Below, piece by piece: positions 47,030-59,271 of a DNA stretch of 64,000 bases. The DNA comes from Lactuca virosa. Its lineage: Eukaryota > Streptophyta > Magnoliopsida > Asterales > Asteraceae. Numbering within the stretch: the stretch's first letter is position 1; the number at the start of each line of letters is the position of its first letter. The stretch lies in the NCBI GenBank assembly GCA_928212115.1, contig CAKMRJ010005745.1, forward strand, positions 223,202,570 to 223,266,569, read 5' to 3'. A program made the translations under genes and the position numbers. The notes under the pieces are model-generated. The model did no database searches. It had not been told where the DNA came from and was given only the letters and a program-made list of their open reading frames with translations.

Positions 47030-49030
47030 TGTAACATCCTGGATTTCAGGTATTTTCAAATCCTTCCCTTGATTTTTAATTATGTCATTTTGGTCCTTGG
47101 AGTTGATTAGAATGAGCCCAGTGTAAAATTGGTAAATTTTTGGGCAGGAGGTGTAGGCTGAGCGTACATGTGAGTACCTTAAGCATACTAGGGCACACCC
47201 TAGTATGATGGGCGTACACATATATACGCTGGGCATACTAGTCTCCAAGTGAAACCCTAAATTTTAGCGTTTGAGGAGTATTTAAACATCATTATGGACC
47301 ATTTTCCCTTATACTTTCAGCCTCCAAGTCCCTGAGTTGTTCTTACAAAATCTTAGCCCCCTTGAGTGATAGTCAGAGCCCAAAAGTGCACTCTTGGTGA
47401 TTTAGAGACAAAGAAAATGCATCGATTTGGGAATTTGGCTTCCTTCTCCATCATCTAAAGGTATAAATTTCGTACCTTTATGATTGTATTGATAGATCTC
47501 TTGTTAGGTTCTTTTTTTGCTTCTTTTTGGTTCCAAATGCTCCATCTTGAGCATGGCATGTTCTGGATGTTTTGAGCTGTCATTTCAGACCCTTGGAGGG
47601 GTCCTTAATCATAAAAATGAGGTCCCAATGGCTAGAAGTGTCCCATGCATTTGGTAGAAGGGTCTTAATGGATTATGACTTTGTATTAAGCACTTTTGGA
47701 TGTCTAAAGTCATAAAGTTGGAGACTTTCTGACTCTAAGGTGCATTTGGACCATGGATCTGAAGTTTGGGCTTAAGTGATTAAGCCATTAAGCACTTATT
47801 GAAGTTTGGACATTGTGAGGGTACGGCCCGTGTAAGTAGGAGTACGCCCCCACTTACTCGGTCAGCCATCCCATTGTGGGTCAATGTGAGGGTCGATATA
47901 CGCCCTGTGTACCAAAGGAGTACGCCCCGCGTACGCCTTCTGATGGGATTTCAGACTTTGGGCTTTGAGTGTTTGGCCACCTTTTGGGCTTGAATGTTTG
48001 GTTTTTGGTCTATCTGAGTATGAGTGTTTTGGGCCAAGGGAAGAGTTGGACCATAGGATAAGACATAATAAGGGTTTTGGGCCCAATTTGGAAAATTAGG
48101 CCAATAATGTGCCTAGTGTAATTTTGGGCTTTTGGATCAAGAATTGGGCCTATGTCTTGGCCCAATTATGGATAGGGTAAAGTGGCCATTTACCCTACGT
48201 GTGGTCATTAGTTAAGGATGGTAATTCAATTGTTAATTGGATGTTTATTTTTTGTGATAGTTCGATATTTTAGTGGGCCAACAGCCGGAGGTTTTCTGTG
48301 TGATTCGTTAGTGTGAGGTGAGTGTTCCTCACTGTACTTGTTGCGTCGAAGGCACCAAAGCCAACCCTTTTGGATTGATTATCCTGCTTATTGCATGATT
48401 GAGTATTATAGTGATCTGTTAGATTTGTATCCTGGTAGATAGGATAATTCCATGCTTAGTGATCTGTAAGATCTATCTGTTTGTCTATTGACTAGTTATA
48501 TGTTTATTTGTAATGTATATGTTGACATGTTATATGTGGTTGGGTTGAGGCGGTCCTGCTTTGTGTTGAAGGCCAACGGACCCAGCGCGTCCCAGATAGA
48601 CTGAAGGCCAGTGGGGCGTACCAGTCAGGTCGAAGGCCTGACGAACGTTCCAAATAGGCTGAAGGCCCGAAGTGGCGTACCAATCATGTTGAATGTTCTA
48701 TGAGCGTATCAGATAGACTGTAGTCTTGTGGGGCGTTCCATTCAGACTGAAGGCTCTGTATGCATGCCGTTTATTTTACTGGTTTTGTATTGTGTTGGTA
48801 ATATGGGGGAAACTCGCAAAGGTTTGGGCTTACAATATTGGAATATGTTTCAGGTACCTCAAAGGATCGAGAAAAGAAGAAGGCGTGCTCGTGCACCTCC
48901 TCATGTTATGTTTTTGGATTTTGGGAAAAACTCTGGTGATAAACACGTTTTGAAAACTATTATGTAAGCATTTATGAATTGGTTGGTTTGGAAAAGTTTA
49001 AATTTTCTTGAAATTTTATGAATGTTTACA
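47030..49030 (+). repeat. Right LTR of Gypsy B
   Basis: 2,001 bp, TGTAACATCCTGG...ATGTTTACA. It contains palindrome pairs at 47153/47174, 47203/47224, 47821/47842 and 47898/47920, a minisatellite at about 48590-48755, and the CAAAGG...TTTCAGGTACC block (48806-48860). It is uninterrupted, so it shows the LTR layout best. Confidence 0.92.
47153..47934. repeat. Four palindrome pairs, Gypsy B right LTR
   Basis: Offsets are 21, 21, 21 and 22 bp. The best site, GTACGCCCCGCGTAC (47920), has perfect 6-bp arms. Others, such as GTATGATGGGCGTAC and GTACGGCCCGTGTAA, have mutated arms. Confidence 0.83.
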
Positions 49031-49143
49031 CCATGTTCAGTGATAACATGTCGTGTTATGTAACACCTCTAGATCCGGGCTAATCAATTTAGAGATAATA
49101 GGGGTCGAAAAAGACTTTTTGACAAAACATTATTTAGAATAAA

Positions 49144-49760
49144 TAATCTTAACCAAGTTGTAGAATACGTCTCAAGGGTTCCGTACATATAAATAACGTT
49201 GAAATCCGAGTTATAACGAAGAAGTTATGGTCCGTCGAAGTTTTATGGCAAAACCGGCACGACACCGGGAGACGTAAATAGTGAATTTACGATGGAGGAA
49301 TTTTTAGCCTTAGAAATATAAACAAAAGTTGTAGTATACTTTAAACCGAGAACATACAAAAAAAAAAGAACGCCCAAATCTGACTTCGTATGAGGAAGTT
49401 ATGAATTTTCTAAGATTTGGCTTAGCAGTGCACAGCCCGAAACTCGAATTTTAGATCGAGCGGTTTTTGGCCTACGCGACCTAAATGAGAATTGAAGATC
49501 TCATTAATAGGAACTCAACGGTAAAAAGACAGACGAAAACAGAGTCCGTATGTAGAAGTTATGAATTTTACGCGAACATTTAACAGTATAATCTCCTCGT
49601 ACTGTTAAATTTAAGATCGGCCGAGAATTAGCCGACATAGTCAAAATGAAAGTTGTAGATCTTATCTTTACCTACGCGTGGATATAAAGAACGTCAAAAA
49701 CAGAGGTTGTATGTGAAAGTTACGGATTTTAGAAGTCGGAAGTGTGTTGTGCGAAAATGG
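49144..49760 (+). repeat. Degenerate ~165-bp U3 repeat (four units)
   Basis: Units begin near 49147, 49325, 49499 and 49655. Each has an AAGTTGTAG-like start, and about 70-100 bp later a TCCGTATGARGAAGTTATGAA-like core. The same layout occurs in every array LTR, in the minus-strand element and in Gypsy A (about 780-1286). Confidence 0.65.
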
Positions 49761-49850
49761 GTGATGTAGCACAATCTTGGCCATTGCTTTCTCCCCAAGT
49801 CTTGCCACTAGATGATGACATGTGGCACCAAGTTCAGCCATTTTTCACCC

Positions 49851-49858
49851 TATAAATA
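49851..49858 (+). promoter_or_regulatory. TATA box, array LTR 1
   Basis: TATAAATA, followed by pyrimidine-rich CTCTCTCTAG sequence, looks like a plant RNA polymerase II core promoter. LTR2 has the same at 53759-53766, LTR3 has an extra A (57673-57681), and LTR4 reads TATAAGTA (61571). Confidence 0.8.
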
Positions 49859-50739
49859 GAACCTCTCCCACCCTCATTTTCTTCACACCTTTCCCATTCT
49901 TTCTTCTCTTTACTCTCTCTCTAGAACCTCTCTCTAGCCCCGAAACCCCCCGAAAAGCCTAGGAAACCTCCCTAGCACAAGGCGGAAGCCCCGGAGTGCT
50001 CGATGGCTCCGAGAAGAAGAGCTTTTCGGCTCAGGACTTCTGCTCCAAGCAAAGCCCGATTTTCTATAAAACCCGCTGTAAGTGAGCTACGCCTATGCTA
50101 TTTTTAATATAGCTTTTATTTAATTATAGTAACGTTATTAGGAACTTATAATAAGTACTTGGGCTATTATTATGGGTTAAATAAGTATTGTTTAACGCTT
50201 ATATAATAGTAATAATAGCTAGACTATTAATTAGTTTCGGCGAAAAATAGACTAAACTCTAGTGGTAATAATACTAGGTTTCGTCGAAGGAAATTATTTT
50301 TTTAAGAAGCGAAGCGCTGTCTGAGTTCAGAATCACCACCTTTTCAAGTGAGTGCATAGTTACTTTCATCTTACACAGAGATATGAAGTATTTTATATAA
50401 ATTATGTGCTATGTGTGCATATTATATGTATACTTTCTATCTATGATGGAGGAACGATTTTATACAAGTTTTATATGATTTAAACTGTATATGTATTTAT
50501 ATCTACATAATATGTTGGGTAAAACATGGGTAGATGACATATGAGTTGGATGATGAGTTAGACCATGAGGTAAGGGTGAGAGGTGGACGATGTGAGAAGC
50601 CTTTTTCCCAAATGATGTCCCCGTCATCTAGTAGAGTATGGATGACAACCACAGACTATTCTAGACAGTCCAGTGGAACGCTAGCAGGCTCGCAACCTGT
50701 AGGTGTTGTGAACGATGTGTTCACCCGGTGTACTCTAAA

Positions 50740-50955
50740 CCATGGCGATCATGCAGACTTGGTGCCTAAACCTTGGCGATCATGCATACTTGGTGCCAAA
50801 ACCCTGGCGACTATGCGGACTTAATGCATGTTGTATAAACCATGGCGACTATGCATACCTAGTGCCTAAACCCTGGTGACTATGCGGACTTAGTGCCTAT
50901 TGTATAAATCCTGGCGACTATGCAGACTGAGTGCCTAAACCCCGGTGACGATGGA
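50740..50955 (+). repeat. Minisatellite in array LTR 1
   Basis: Six to seven units contain TGGCGACTATGCAGACTTAG followed by TGCCTAAACC. Lengths alternate between about 31 and 37 bp because alternate units contain GTTGTATAAA. LTR2 (54650-54860), LTR3 (58555-58770) and LTR4 (62455-62665) have the same block. Confidence 0.85.
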
Positions 50956-51455
50956 CTTCGTGTCGATTCCTTAGGATGATCTTTAGGAATGAATGAACGA
51001 GGAATAGTTGATTCTTAGGGTAGATCCTTAAGAGTACAGAAGATAATAGGGATGGGTAATTGGGTTGATTGTTTGATGTTTAAACATAATAATTATATTA
51101 TTGTGGGTTGAAAACCCTATGTACTCACCAGGTTTCCCAACCAGACCCACTCAAGCTTATTTGTATCACAGGTGTCAATATGAAGCTACTTTACACTGAA
51201 GGATTTAAAAGAGATGTAGATCACTAGTGTAAATGAATGTACGTTCTGTTGATTCGTATGTTTCTGTATTGACGATGACATCCCAAATGTTTTAAAATGA
51301 ATAAAAATACATTTCTTCGGAAATGCTTTGATAATGTATTTATCATGTTTTACTGGGAACTAATTCTGCAACTTTTTTATTAAAGAAGTACTTCTGATTT
51401 TTATAAAGCATAAACAAAATCGGTCTTTTCTGGCCGTGAAAATGGGGATGTCACA

Positions 51456-52967
51456 GTTGGTATCAGAGCATTGGTTTAAGCGAACTAGGAATAAGGATTT
51501 ATTTCTAGACTTAAACTTAGAATGCTAAGCGATGATCGTGAGGAGTGTGTCTAATATATTTTAGGAAGTACACCTGAATAGACACAAGCACTAGCTTAAT
51601 TAGGGAAGATGCCTAAAATGATTTTATGTGCTAAATGATTTGTGATGCTTTATGCTATCGTTTGATCGGATCTATGGTCTGTTGCCGACCAGATCTGGAG
51701 ATTTTATGTGCTCAGGTTTCTAAATGTTTAATTACGATATTAGAACTGGCATGTAACTATTTAGAGTAATAAGGAGGAATACGCGTCTAAATCTTCCTCT
51801 ATCTATATTCTCGTCTCGATACACCGAACGCCTGCTTTGGTGTATAGAATGTCATGATAAGGACTCATACCAGACTGAGCAAATGGAGGAAATGAGAAGG
51901 CTTACGATATTGAATGATACGTATCGGAAGATATTTTAAGAGTGATATCTTGCCTTTAGAATGCATCTAATAAATAATAAGTCTAGTACCAGAGAAGTGC
52001 ACCTTCGATTAGCAGAAAGAAAGATTTTTGGTATAATCCATGAAGTTATCCAATCGTATGGAATTTCCACCACCAACCGAGTTGAAACAGAATTGATGAT
52101 TGAAGATACGCATGGAGGAAGTCCTAGTAGAGTCTAGGGGAAATTTTATGATTGTTTGGACACATTTTTATGTGTTAAAATTGTTTTTGTGATAGTAACT
52201 TGGAAAGCTGCGAGACAATACTTGGGACGAGTATGAGTAGGTGTGCATGGTAGTAGAGGTCTATATTACCGGAAGCACATGACTCACACTTGGATCAGGG
52301 AAAGTCACAAGGTTACCAAGGAGCTAGTAATCGATTTCGTTTTATTCAAGTATGTCGTTACCATCGTTTCGGTAATGACTAAGAAGATGATTGTTATTCC
52401 GACCCTAGTGGTCATATCAAATTGAGTCCAACTACGCTGAGTATGTTATGTGGTTCAGAGAATCAAGTTCGATGTAGCATCTGACTTCAACGGAAGATTG
52501 AAATAAAAAGCGATCAGTAGACGTATCGCGAAAAGTTGCTTGTAGCTAGAAATCTACCTTTTAAGATGAGATTAGAACATGAAGGAAAGTATAGTCTGTT
52601 CTGGAAGACTCTAAGAGACCTGAGTCTAAGCATTGAACCATACGATGATAGGTCATTGGAATATAAACATCGTTCCATTTTAGTAATAGAATAACTTATC
52701 TTAGGTTTGTTAAGAAGAAGAAGCAGTCTCCAGTAAGGATCGAGATTGTGACTTGAAGGTCATAATTTGGAGTCTAACGTGAGATAGGGAGCAAGTGCGA
52801 GATCGAGCACCGCCTGCAATCAGGAAGTCTTAGAGTTAGATATTCGTTCGAAGAAAACATCAAAGTTACGGTTATTACTTAGGATGAAGAGATAACGTAT
52901 GGAGTCATCATGTGAGCCCTGTTTCATTGATGATTCCGGGACATAATCATCCTAAGGGGGAGATAAT
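51456..52967 (+). other. Array interior 1
   Basis: 1,512 bp. PBS at 51456-51469 and PPT at 52953-52967. Leader-type block GTAGTAGAGG...ACCGGAAGCACATGA at about 52247-52282. No coding domain. Confidence 0.9.
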
Positions 52968-55359
52968 TGTAACACCCGTAGATCCGGGCTAGTGAATGTA
53001 GAGATAATAGGGGTCGGAAACGACTTTTTGAAAAAAGATTATTTAGAATAAATAATCTTAACCAAGTTGTAGAATACGTCTCAAAGGTTCCGTACATATA
53101 AAGAACGTTGAAATCCGAGTTATAACGAAGAAGTTATGGTCCGTCGAAGTTTTATGGCAAAACCGGCACGACACCGGGAGACGTAAATAGTGAATTTACG
53201 ATGGAGGAAGTTTTAGCCTTAGAAATATAAACAAAAGTTGTAGTATACTTTAAACCAAGAACATACAAAAAAAAAGAACGCCCAAATCTGACTTCGTATG
53301 AGGAAGTTATGAATTTTCTAAGATTTGGCTTAGCAGTGCACAGCCCGAAACTCGAATTTTAGATCGAGCGGTTTTTGGCCTACGCGACCTAAATGAGAAT
53401 TGAAGATCTCATTAATAGGAACTCAACGGTAAAAAGACAGACGAAAACAGAGTCCGTATGTAGAAGTTATGAATTTTACGCGAACATTTAACAGTATAAT
53501 CTCCTCGTACTGTTAAATTTAAGATCGGCCGAGAATTAGCCGACATAGTCAAAATGAAAGTTGTAGATCTTATCTTTACCTACGCGTGGATATAAAGAAC
53601 GTCAAAAACAGAGGTTGTATGTGAAAGTTACGGATTTTAGAAGTCGGAAGTGTGTTGTGCGAAAATGGGTGATGTAGCACAATCTTGGCCATTGCTTTCT
53701 CCCCAAGTCTTGCCACTAGATGATGACATGTGGCACCAAGTTCAGCCATTTTTCACCCTATAAATAGAACCTCTCCCACCCTCATTTTCTTCACACCTTT
53801 CCATTCTTTCTTCTCTTACTCTCTCTCTAGAACCTCTCTCTAGCCCCGAAACCCCCCGAAAAGCCTAGGAAACCTCCCTAGCACAAGGCGGAAGCCCCGG
53901 AGTGCTCGATGGCTCCGAGAAGAAGAGCTTTTCGGCTCAGGAACTCTGCTCCAAGCAAAGCCCGATTTTCTATAAAACCCGCTGTAAGTGAGCTACGCCT
54001 ATGCTATTTTTAATATAGCTTTTATTTAATTATAGTAACGTTATTAGGAACTTATAATAAGTACTTGGGCTATTATTATGGGTTAAATAAGTATTGTTTA
54101 ACGCTTATATAATAGTAATAATAGCTAGACTATTAATTAGTCTCGGCGAAAAATAGACTAAACTCTAGTGGTAATAATACTAGGTTTCGTCGAAGGAAAT
54201 TATTTTTTTAAGAAGCGAAGCGCTGTCTGAGTTCAGAATCACCACCTTTTCAAGTGAGTGCATAGTTACTTTCATCTTACACAGAGATATGAAGTATTTT
54301 ATATAAATTATGTGCTATGTGTGCATATTATATGTATACTTTCTATCTATGATGGAGGAACGATTTTATACAAGTTTTATATGATTTAAACTGTATATGT
54401 ATTTATATCTACATAATATGTTGGGTAAAACATGGGTAGATGACATATGAGTGGATGATGAGTTAGACCATGAGGTAAGGGTGAGAGGTGGACGATGTGA
54501 GAAGCCTTTTTCCCAAATGATGTCCCCGTCATCTAGTAGAGTATGGATGACAACCACAGACTATTCTAGACAGTCCAGTGGAACGCTAGCAGGCTCGCAA
54601 CCTGTAGGTGTTGTGAACGATGTGTTCACCCGGTGTACTCTAAACCATGGCGATCATGCAGACTTGGTGCCTAAACCTTGGCGATCATGCATACTTGGTG
54701 CCAAAACCCTGGCGACTATGCGGACTTAATGCATGTTGTATAAACCATGGCGACTATGCATACCTAGTGCCTAAACCCTGGTGACTATGCGGACTTAGTG
54801 CCTATTGTATAAATCCTGGCGACTATGCAGACTGAGTGCCTAAACCCCGGTGACGATGGACTTCGTGCCGATTCCTTAGGATGATCTTTAGGAATGAATG
54901 AACGAGGAATAGTTGATTCCTTAGGGTAGATCCTAAGAGTACAGAGATTATAGGGATGGGTAATTGGGTTGATTGTTTGATGTTTAAACATAATAATTAT
55001 ATTATTGTGGGTTGAAAACCCTATGTACTCACCAGGTTTCCCAACCAGACCCACTCAAGCTTATTTGTATCACAGGTGTCAATATGAAGCTACTTTACAC
55101 TGAAGGATTTAAAAGAGATGTAGATCACTAGTGTAAATGAATGTACGTTCTGTTGATTCGTATGTTTCTGTATTGACGATGACATCCCAAATGTTTTAAA
55201 ATGAATAAAAATACATTTCTTCGGAAATGCTTTGATAATGTATTTATCATGTTTTACTGGGAACTAATTCTGCAACTTTTTTATTAAAAGAAGTACTCTG
55301 ATTTTTATAAAGCATAAACAAAATCGGTCTTTTCTGGCCGTGAAAATGGGGATGTCACA
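52968..55359 (+). repeat. Array LTR 2 (hybrid)
   Basis: 2,392 bp. The first ~140 bp match LTR4 (GCTAGTGAATGTAGAG) and the remainder matches LTR1 (CAACCAGACC, CTACATAAT). Confidence 0.93.
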
Positions 55360-56874
55360 GTTGGTATCAGAGCATTGGTTTAAGCGAACTAGGAATAAGG
55401 ATTTATTTCTAGACTTAAACTTAGAATGCTAAGCGATGATCGTGAGGAGTGTGTCTAATATATTTTAGGAAGTACACCTGAATAGACACAAGCACTAGCT
55501 TAATTAGGGAAGATGCCTAAAATGATTTTATGTGCTAAATGATTTGTGATGCTTTATGCTATCGTTTGATCGGATCTATGGTCTGTTGCCGACCAGATCT
55601 GGAGATTTTATGTGCTCAGGTTTCTAAATGTTTAATTACGATATTAGAACTGGCATGTAACTATTTAGAGTAATAAGGAGGAATACGCGTCTAAATCTTC
55701 CTCTATCTATATTCTCGTCTCGATACACCGAACGCCTGCTTTGGTGTATAGAATGTCATGATAAGGACTCATACCAGACTGAGCAAATGGAGGAAATGAG
55801 AAGGCTTACGATATTGAATGATACGTATCGGAAGATATTTTAAGAGTGATATCTTGCCTTTAGAATGCATCTAATAAATAATAAGTCTAGTACCGGAGAA
55901 GTGCACCTTCGATTAGCAGAAAGAAAGATTTTTGGTATAATCCATGAAGTTATCCAATCGTATGGAATTTCCACCACCAACCGAGTTGAAACAGAATTGA
56001 TGATTGAAGATACGCATGGAGGAAGTCCTAGTAGAGTCTAGGGGAAATTTTATGATTGTTTGGACACATTTTTATGTGTTAAAATTGTTTTTGTGATAGT
56101 AACTTGGAAAGCTGCGAGACAATACTTGGGACGAGTATGAGTAGGTGTGCATGGTAGTAGAGGTCTATATTACCGGAAGCACATGACTCACACTTGGATC
56201 AGGGAAAGTCACAAGGTTACCAAGGAGCTAGTAATCGATTTCGTTTTATTCAAGTATGTCGTTACCATCGTTTCGGTAATGACTAAGAAGATGATTGTTA
56301 TTCCGACCCTAGTGGTCATATCAAATTGAGTCCAACTACGCTGAGTATGTTATGTGGTTCAGAGAATCAAGTTCGATGTAGCATCTGACTTCAACGGAAG
56401 ATTGAAATAAAAAGCGATCAGTAGACGTATCGCGAAAAGTTGCTTGTAGCTAGAAATCTACCTTTTAAGATGAGATTAGAACATGAAGGAAAGTATAGTC
56501 TGTTCTGGAAGACTCTAAGAGACCTGAGTCTAAGCATTGAACCATACGATGATAGGTCATTGGAATATAACACATCGTTCCATTTTAGTAATAGAATAAC
56601 TTATCTTAGGTTTGTTAAAGAAGAAGAAGCAGTCTCCAGTAAGGATCGAGATTGTGACTTGAAGGTCATAATTTGGAGTCTAACGTGAGATAGGGAGCAA
56701 GTGCGAGATCGAAGCACCGCCTGCAATCAGGAAGTCTTAGAGTTAGATATTCGTTCGAAGAAAACATCAAAGTTACGGTTATTACTTAGGATGAAGAGAT
56801 AACGTATGGAGTCATCATGTGAGCCCTGTTTCATTGATGATTCCGGGACATAATCATCCTAAGGGGGAGATAAT
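55360..56874 (+). other. Array interior 2
   Basis: 1,515 bp, nearly identical to interior 1. PBS at 55360-55373 and PPT just before 56875. No coding domain. Confidence 0.9.
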
Positions 56875-59271
56875 TGTAACGCCCGTAGATCCGGGCTAGT
56901 GAATGTAGAGATAATAGGGGTCGGAAACGACTTTTTGAAAAAAGATTATTTAGAATAAATAATCTTAACCAAGTTGTAGAATACGTCTCAAAGGTTCCGT
57001 ACATATAAAGAACGTTGAAATCCGAGTTATAACGAAGAAGTTATGGTCCGTCGAAGTTTTATGGCAAAACCGGCACGACACCGGGAGACGTAAATAGTGA
57101 ATTTACGATGGAGGAATTTTTAGCCTTAGAAATATAAACAAAAGTTGTAGTATACTTTAAACCAAGAACATACAAAAAAAAAAGAACGCCCAAATCTGAC
57201 TTCGTATGAGGAAGTTATGAATTTTCTAAGATTTGGCTTAGCAGTGCACAGCCCGAAACTCGAATTTTAGATCGAGCGGTTTTTGGCCTACGCGACCTAA
57301 ATGAGAATTGAAGATCTCATTAATAGGAACTCAACGGTAAAAAGACAGACGAAAACAGAGTCCGTATGTAGAAGTTTATGAATATGAATTACGCGAACAT
57401 TTAACAGTAATAATCTCCTCGTACTGTTAAATTTAAGATCGGCCGAGAATTAGCCGACATAGTCAAAATGAAAGTTGTAGATCTTATCTTTACCTACGCG
57501 TGGATATAAAGAACGTCAAAAACAGAGGTTGTATGTGAAAGTTACGGATTTTAGAAGTCGGAAGTGTGTTGTGCGAAAATGGGTGATGTAGCACAATCTT
57601 GGCCATTGCTTTCTCCCCAAGTCTTGCCACTAGATGATGACATGTGGCACCAAGTTCAGCCATTTTTCACCCTATAAAATAGAACCTCTCCCACCCTCAT
57701 TTTCTTCACACCTTTCCCATTCTTTCTCTCTTTACTCTCTCTCTAGAACCTCTCTCTAGCCCCCGAAACCCCCCGAAAAGCCTAGGAAACCTCCCTAGCA
57801 CAAGGCGGAAGCCCCGAGTGCTCGATGGCTCCGAGAAGAAGAGCTTTTCGGCTCAGGAACTCTGCTCCAAGCAAAGCCCGATTTTCTATAAAACCCGCTG
57901 TAAGTGAGCTACGCCTATGCTATTTTTAATATAGCTTTTATTTAATTATAGTAACGTTATTAGGAACTTATAATAAGTACTTGGGCTATTATTATGGGTT
58001 AAATAAGTATTGTTTAACCGCTTATATATATAATAATAGCTAGACTATTAATTAGTCTCGGCGAAAAATAGACTAAACTCTAGTGGTAATAAGACTAGGT
58101 TTCGTCGAAGGAAATTATTTTTTTAAGAAGCGAAGCGCTGTCTGAGTTCAGAATCACACCTTTTCAAGTGAGTGCATACTTTACTTTCATCTTACACAGA
58201 GATATGAAGTATTTTATATAAATTATGTGCTATGTGTGCATATTATATGTATACTTTCTATCTATGATGGAGGAACGATTTTATACAAGTTTTATATGAT
58301 TTAAACTGTATATGTATTTATATCTACATAATATGTTGGGTAAAACATGGGTAGATGACATATGAGTTGGATGATGAGTTAGACCATGAGGTAAGGTGAG
58401 AGGTGGACGATGTGAGAAGCCTTTTTCCCAAATGATGTCCCCGTCATCTAGTAGAGTATGGATGACACCACAGACTATCTAGACAGTCCAGTGGAACGCT
58501 AGCAGGCTCGCAACCTGTAGGTGTTGTGAACGATGTGTTCACCCGGTGTACTCTAAACCATGGCGATCATGCAGACTTGGTGCCTAAACCTTGGCGATCA
58601 TGCAACTTGTGTGCAAAACCACCCTGGCGACTATGCGGACTTAATGCATGTTGTATAAACCATGGCGACTATGCATACCTAGTGCCTAAACCCTGGTGAC
58701 TATGCGGACTTAGTGTCTATTGTATAAATCCTGGCGACTATGCAGACTGAGTGCCTAAACCCCGGTGACGATGGACTTCGTGCCGATTCCTTAGGATGAT
58801 CTTTAGGAATGAATGAACGAGGAATAGTTGATTCTTAGGGTAGATCCTTAAGAGTACAGAAGATAATAGGGATGGGTAATTGGGTTGATTGTTTGATGTT
58901 TAAACATAATAATTATATTATTGTGGGTTGAAAACCCTATGTACTCACCAGGTTTCCCAACCAGACCCACTCAAGCTTATTTGTATCACAGGTGTCAATA
59001 TGAAGCTACTTTACACTGAAGGATTTAAAGAGATGTAGATCACTAGTGTAAATGAATGTACGTTCTGTTGATTCGTATGTTTCTGTATTGACGATGACAT
59101 CCAAATGTTTAAAATGAATAAAAATACATTTCTTCGGAAATGCTTTGATAATGTATTTATCATGTTTTACTGGGAACTAATTCTGCAACTTTTTTATTAA
59201 AAGAAGTACTCTGATTTTTATAAAGCATAAACAAAAAAATTCTTTTCTGGCCGTGAAATGGGGATGTCACA
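56875..59271 (+). repeat. Array LTR 3 (hybrid)
   Basis: 2,397 bp with the same hybrid structure as LTR2. It has many one- to several-base insertions and deletions relative to LTR1/2 (for example near 57377, 58018-58028, 58468-58480, 58608-58622, 59236). Confidence 0.93.

Larger units (their letters stand above)
13655..49030 (+). mobile_element. Gypsy B: Tekay/Del-like chromovirus, inactive, with nested insertions
   Basis: This is a full-length Ty3/Gypsy element. The left LTR is 13655-14030 plus 29792-31388 (about 1.97 kb own sequence), the right LTR is 47030-49030 (2,001 bp). Between them are PBS, leader, gag, protease, RT, RNase H, integrase, chromodomain-like tail and PPT in the normal order. 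The LTRs are visibly divergent (about 10% or more by eye), so it is the oldest element with a measurable age here. Its many stop codons are mostly C-to-T type. It was hit by a Sirevirus (left LTR), solo LTR D (protease) and a non-autonomous element (before RT). Flanks beyond the Cassandra/Gypsy B block are CCGTG and CCATG. Confidence 0.9.
49059..51455 (+). repeat. Array LTR 1
   Basis: 2,397 bp. The start TGTAACACCTCTAG and GCTAATCAATTTAGAG differ from LTRs 2-4. TATA box TATAAATA at 49851-49858, then a CT-rich 5' UTR. Minisatellite at about 50740-50955. Confidence 0.95.

Noticed and set aside
50740..50955. CRISPR-like regular repeats
   Set aside because: Units are adjacent, degenerate and without unique spacers, and the genome is a plant. 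They are LTR minisatellites.
51456..51469. TGGTATCAGAGC sequences as tRNA gene pieces
   Set aside because: They lie immediately after LTR ends and are primer-binding sites. No tRNA cloverleaf surrounds them.
52243..52425. 60-codon frame starting MHGSRGLYYRKHM, conserved in the array (also 56147-56329) and in the minus element (40207-40389)
   Set aside because: Half of the six differences between subfamilies change the amino acid, so there is no sign of protein selection. The start overlaps the leader block also present in Gypsy A and B, where it is not coding. Conservation is better explained at RNA level or by youth.
52968..59271. Array as three independent insertions side by side
   Set aside because: No target duplication exists at internal boundaries, LTRs are shared between neighbouring units, and the hybrid LTRs show recombination.
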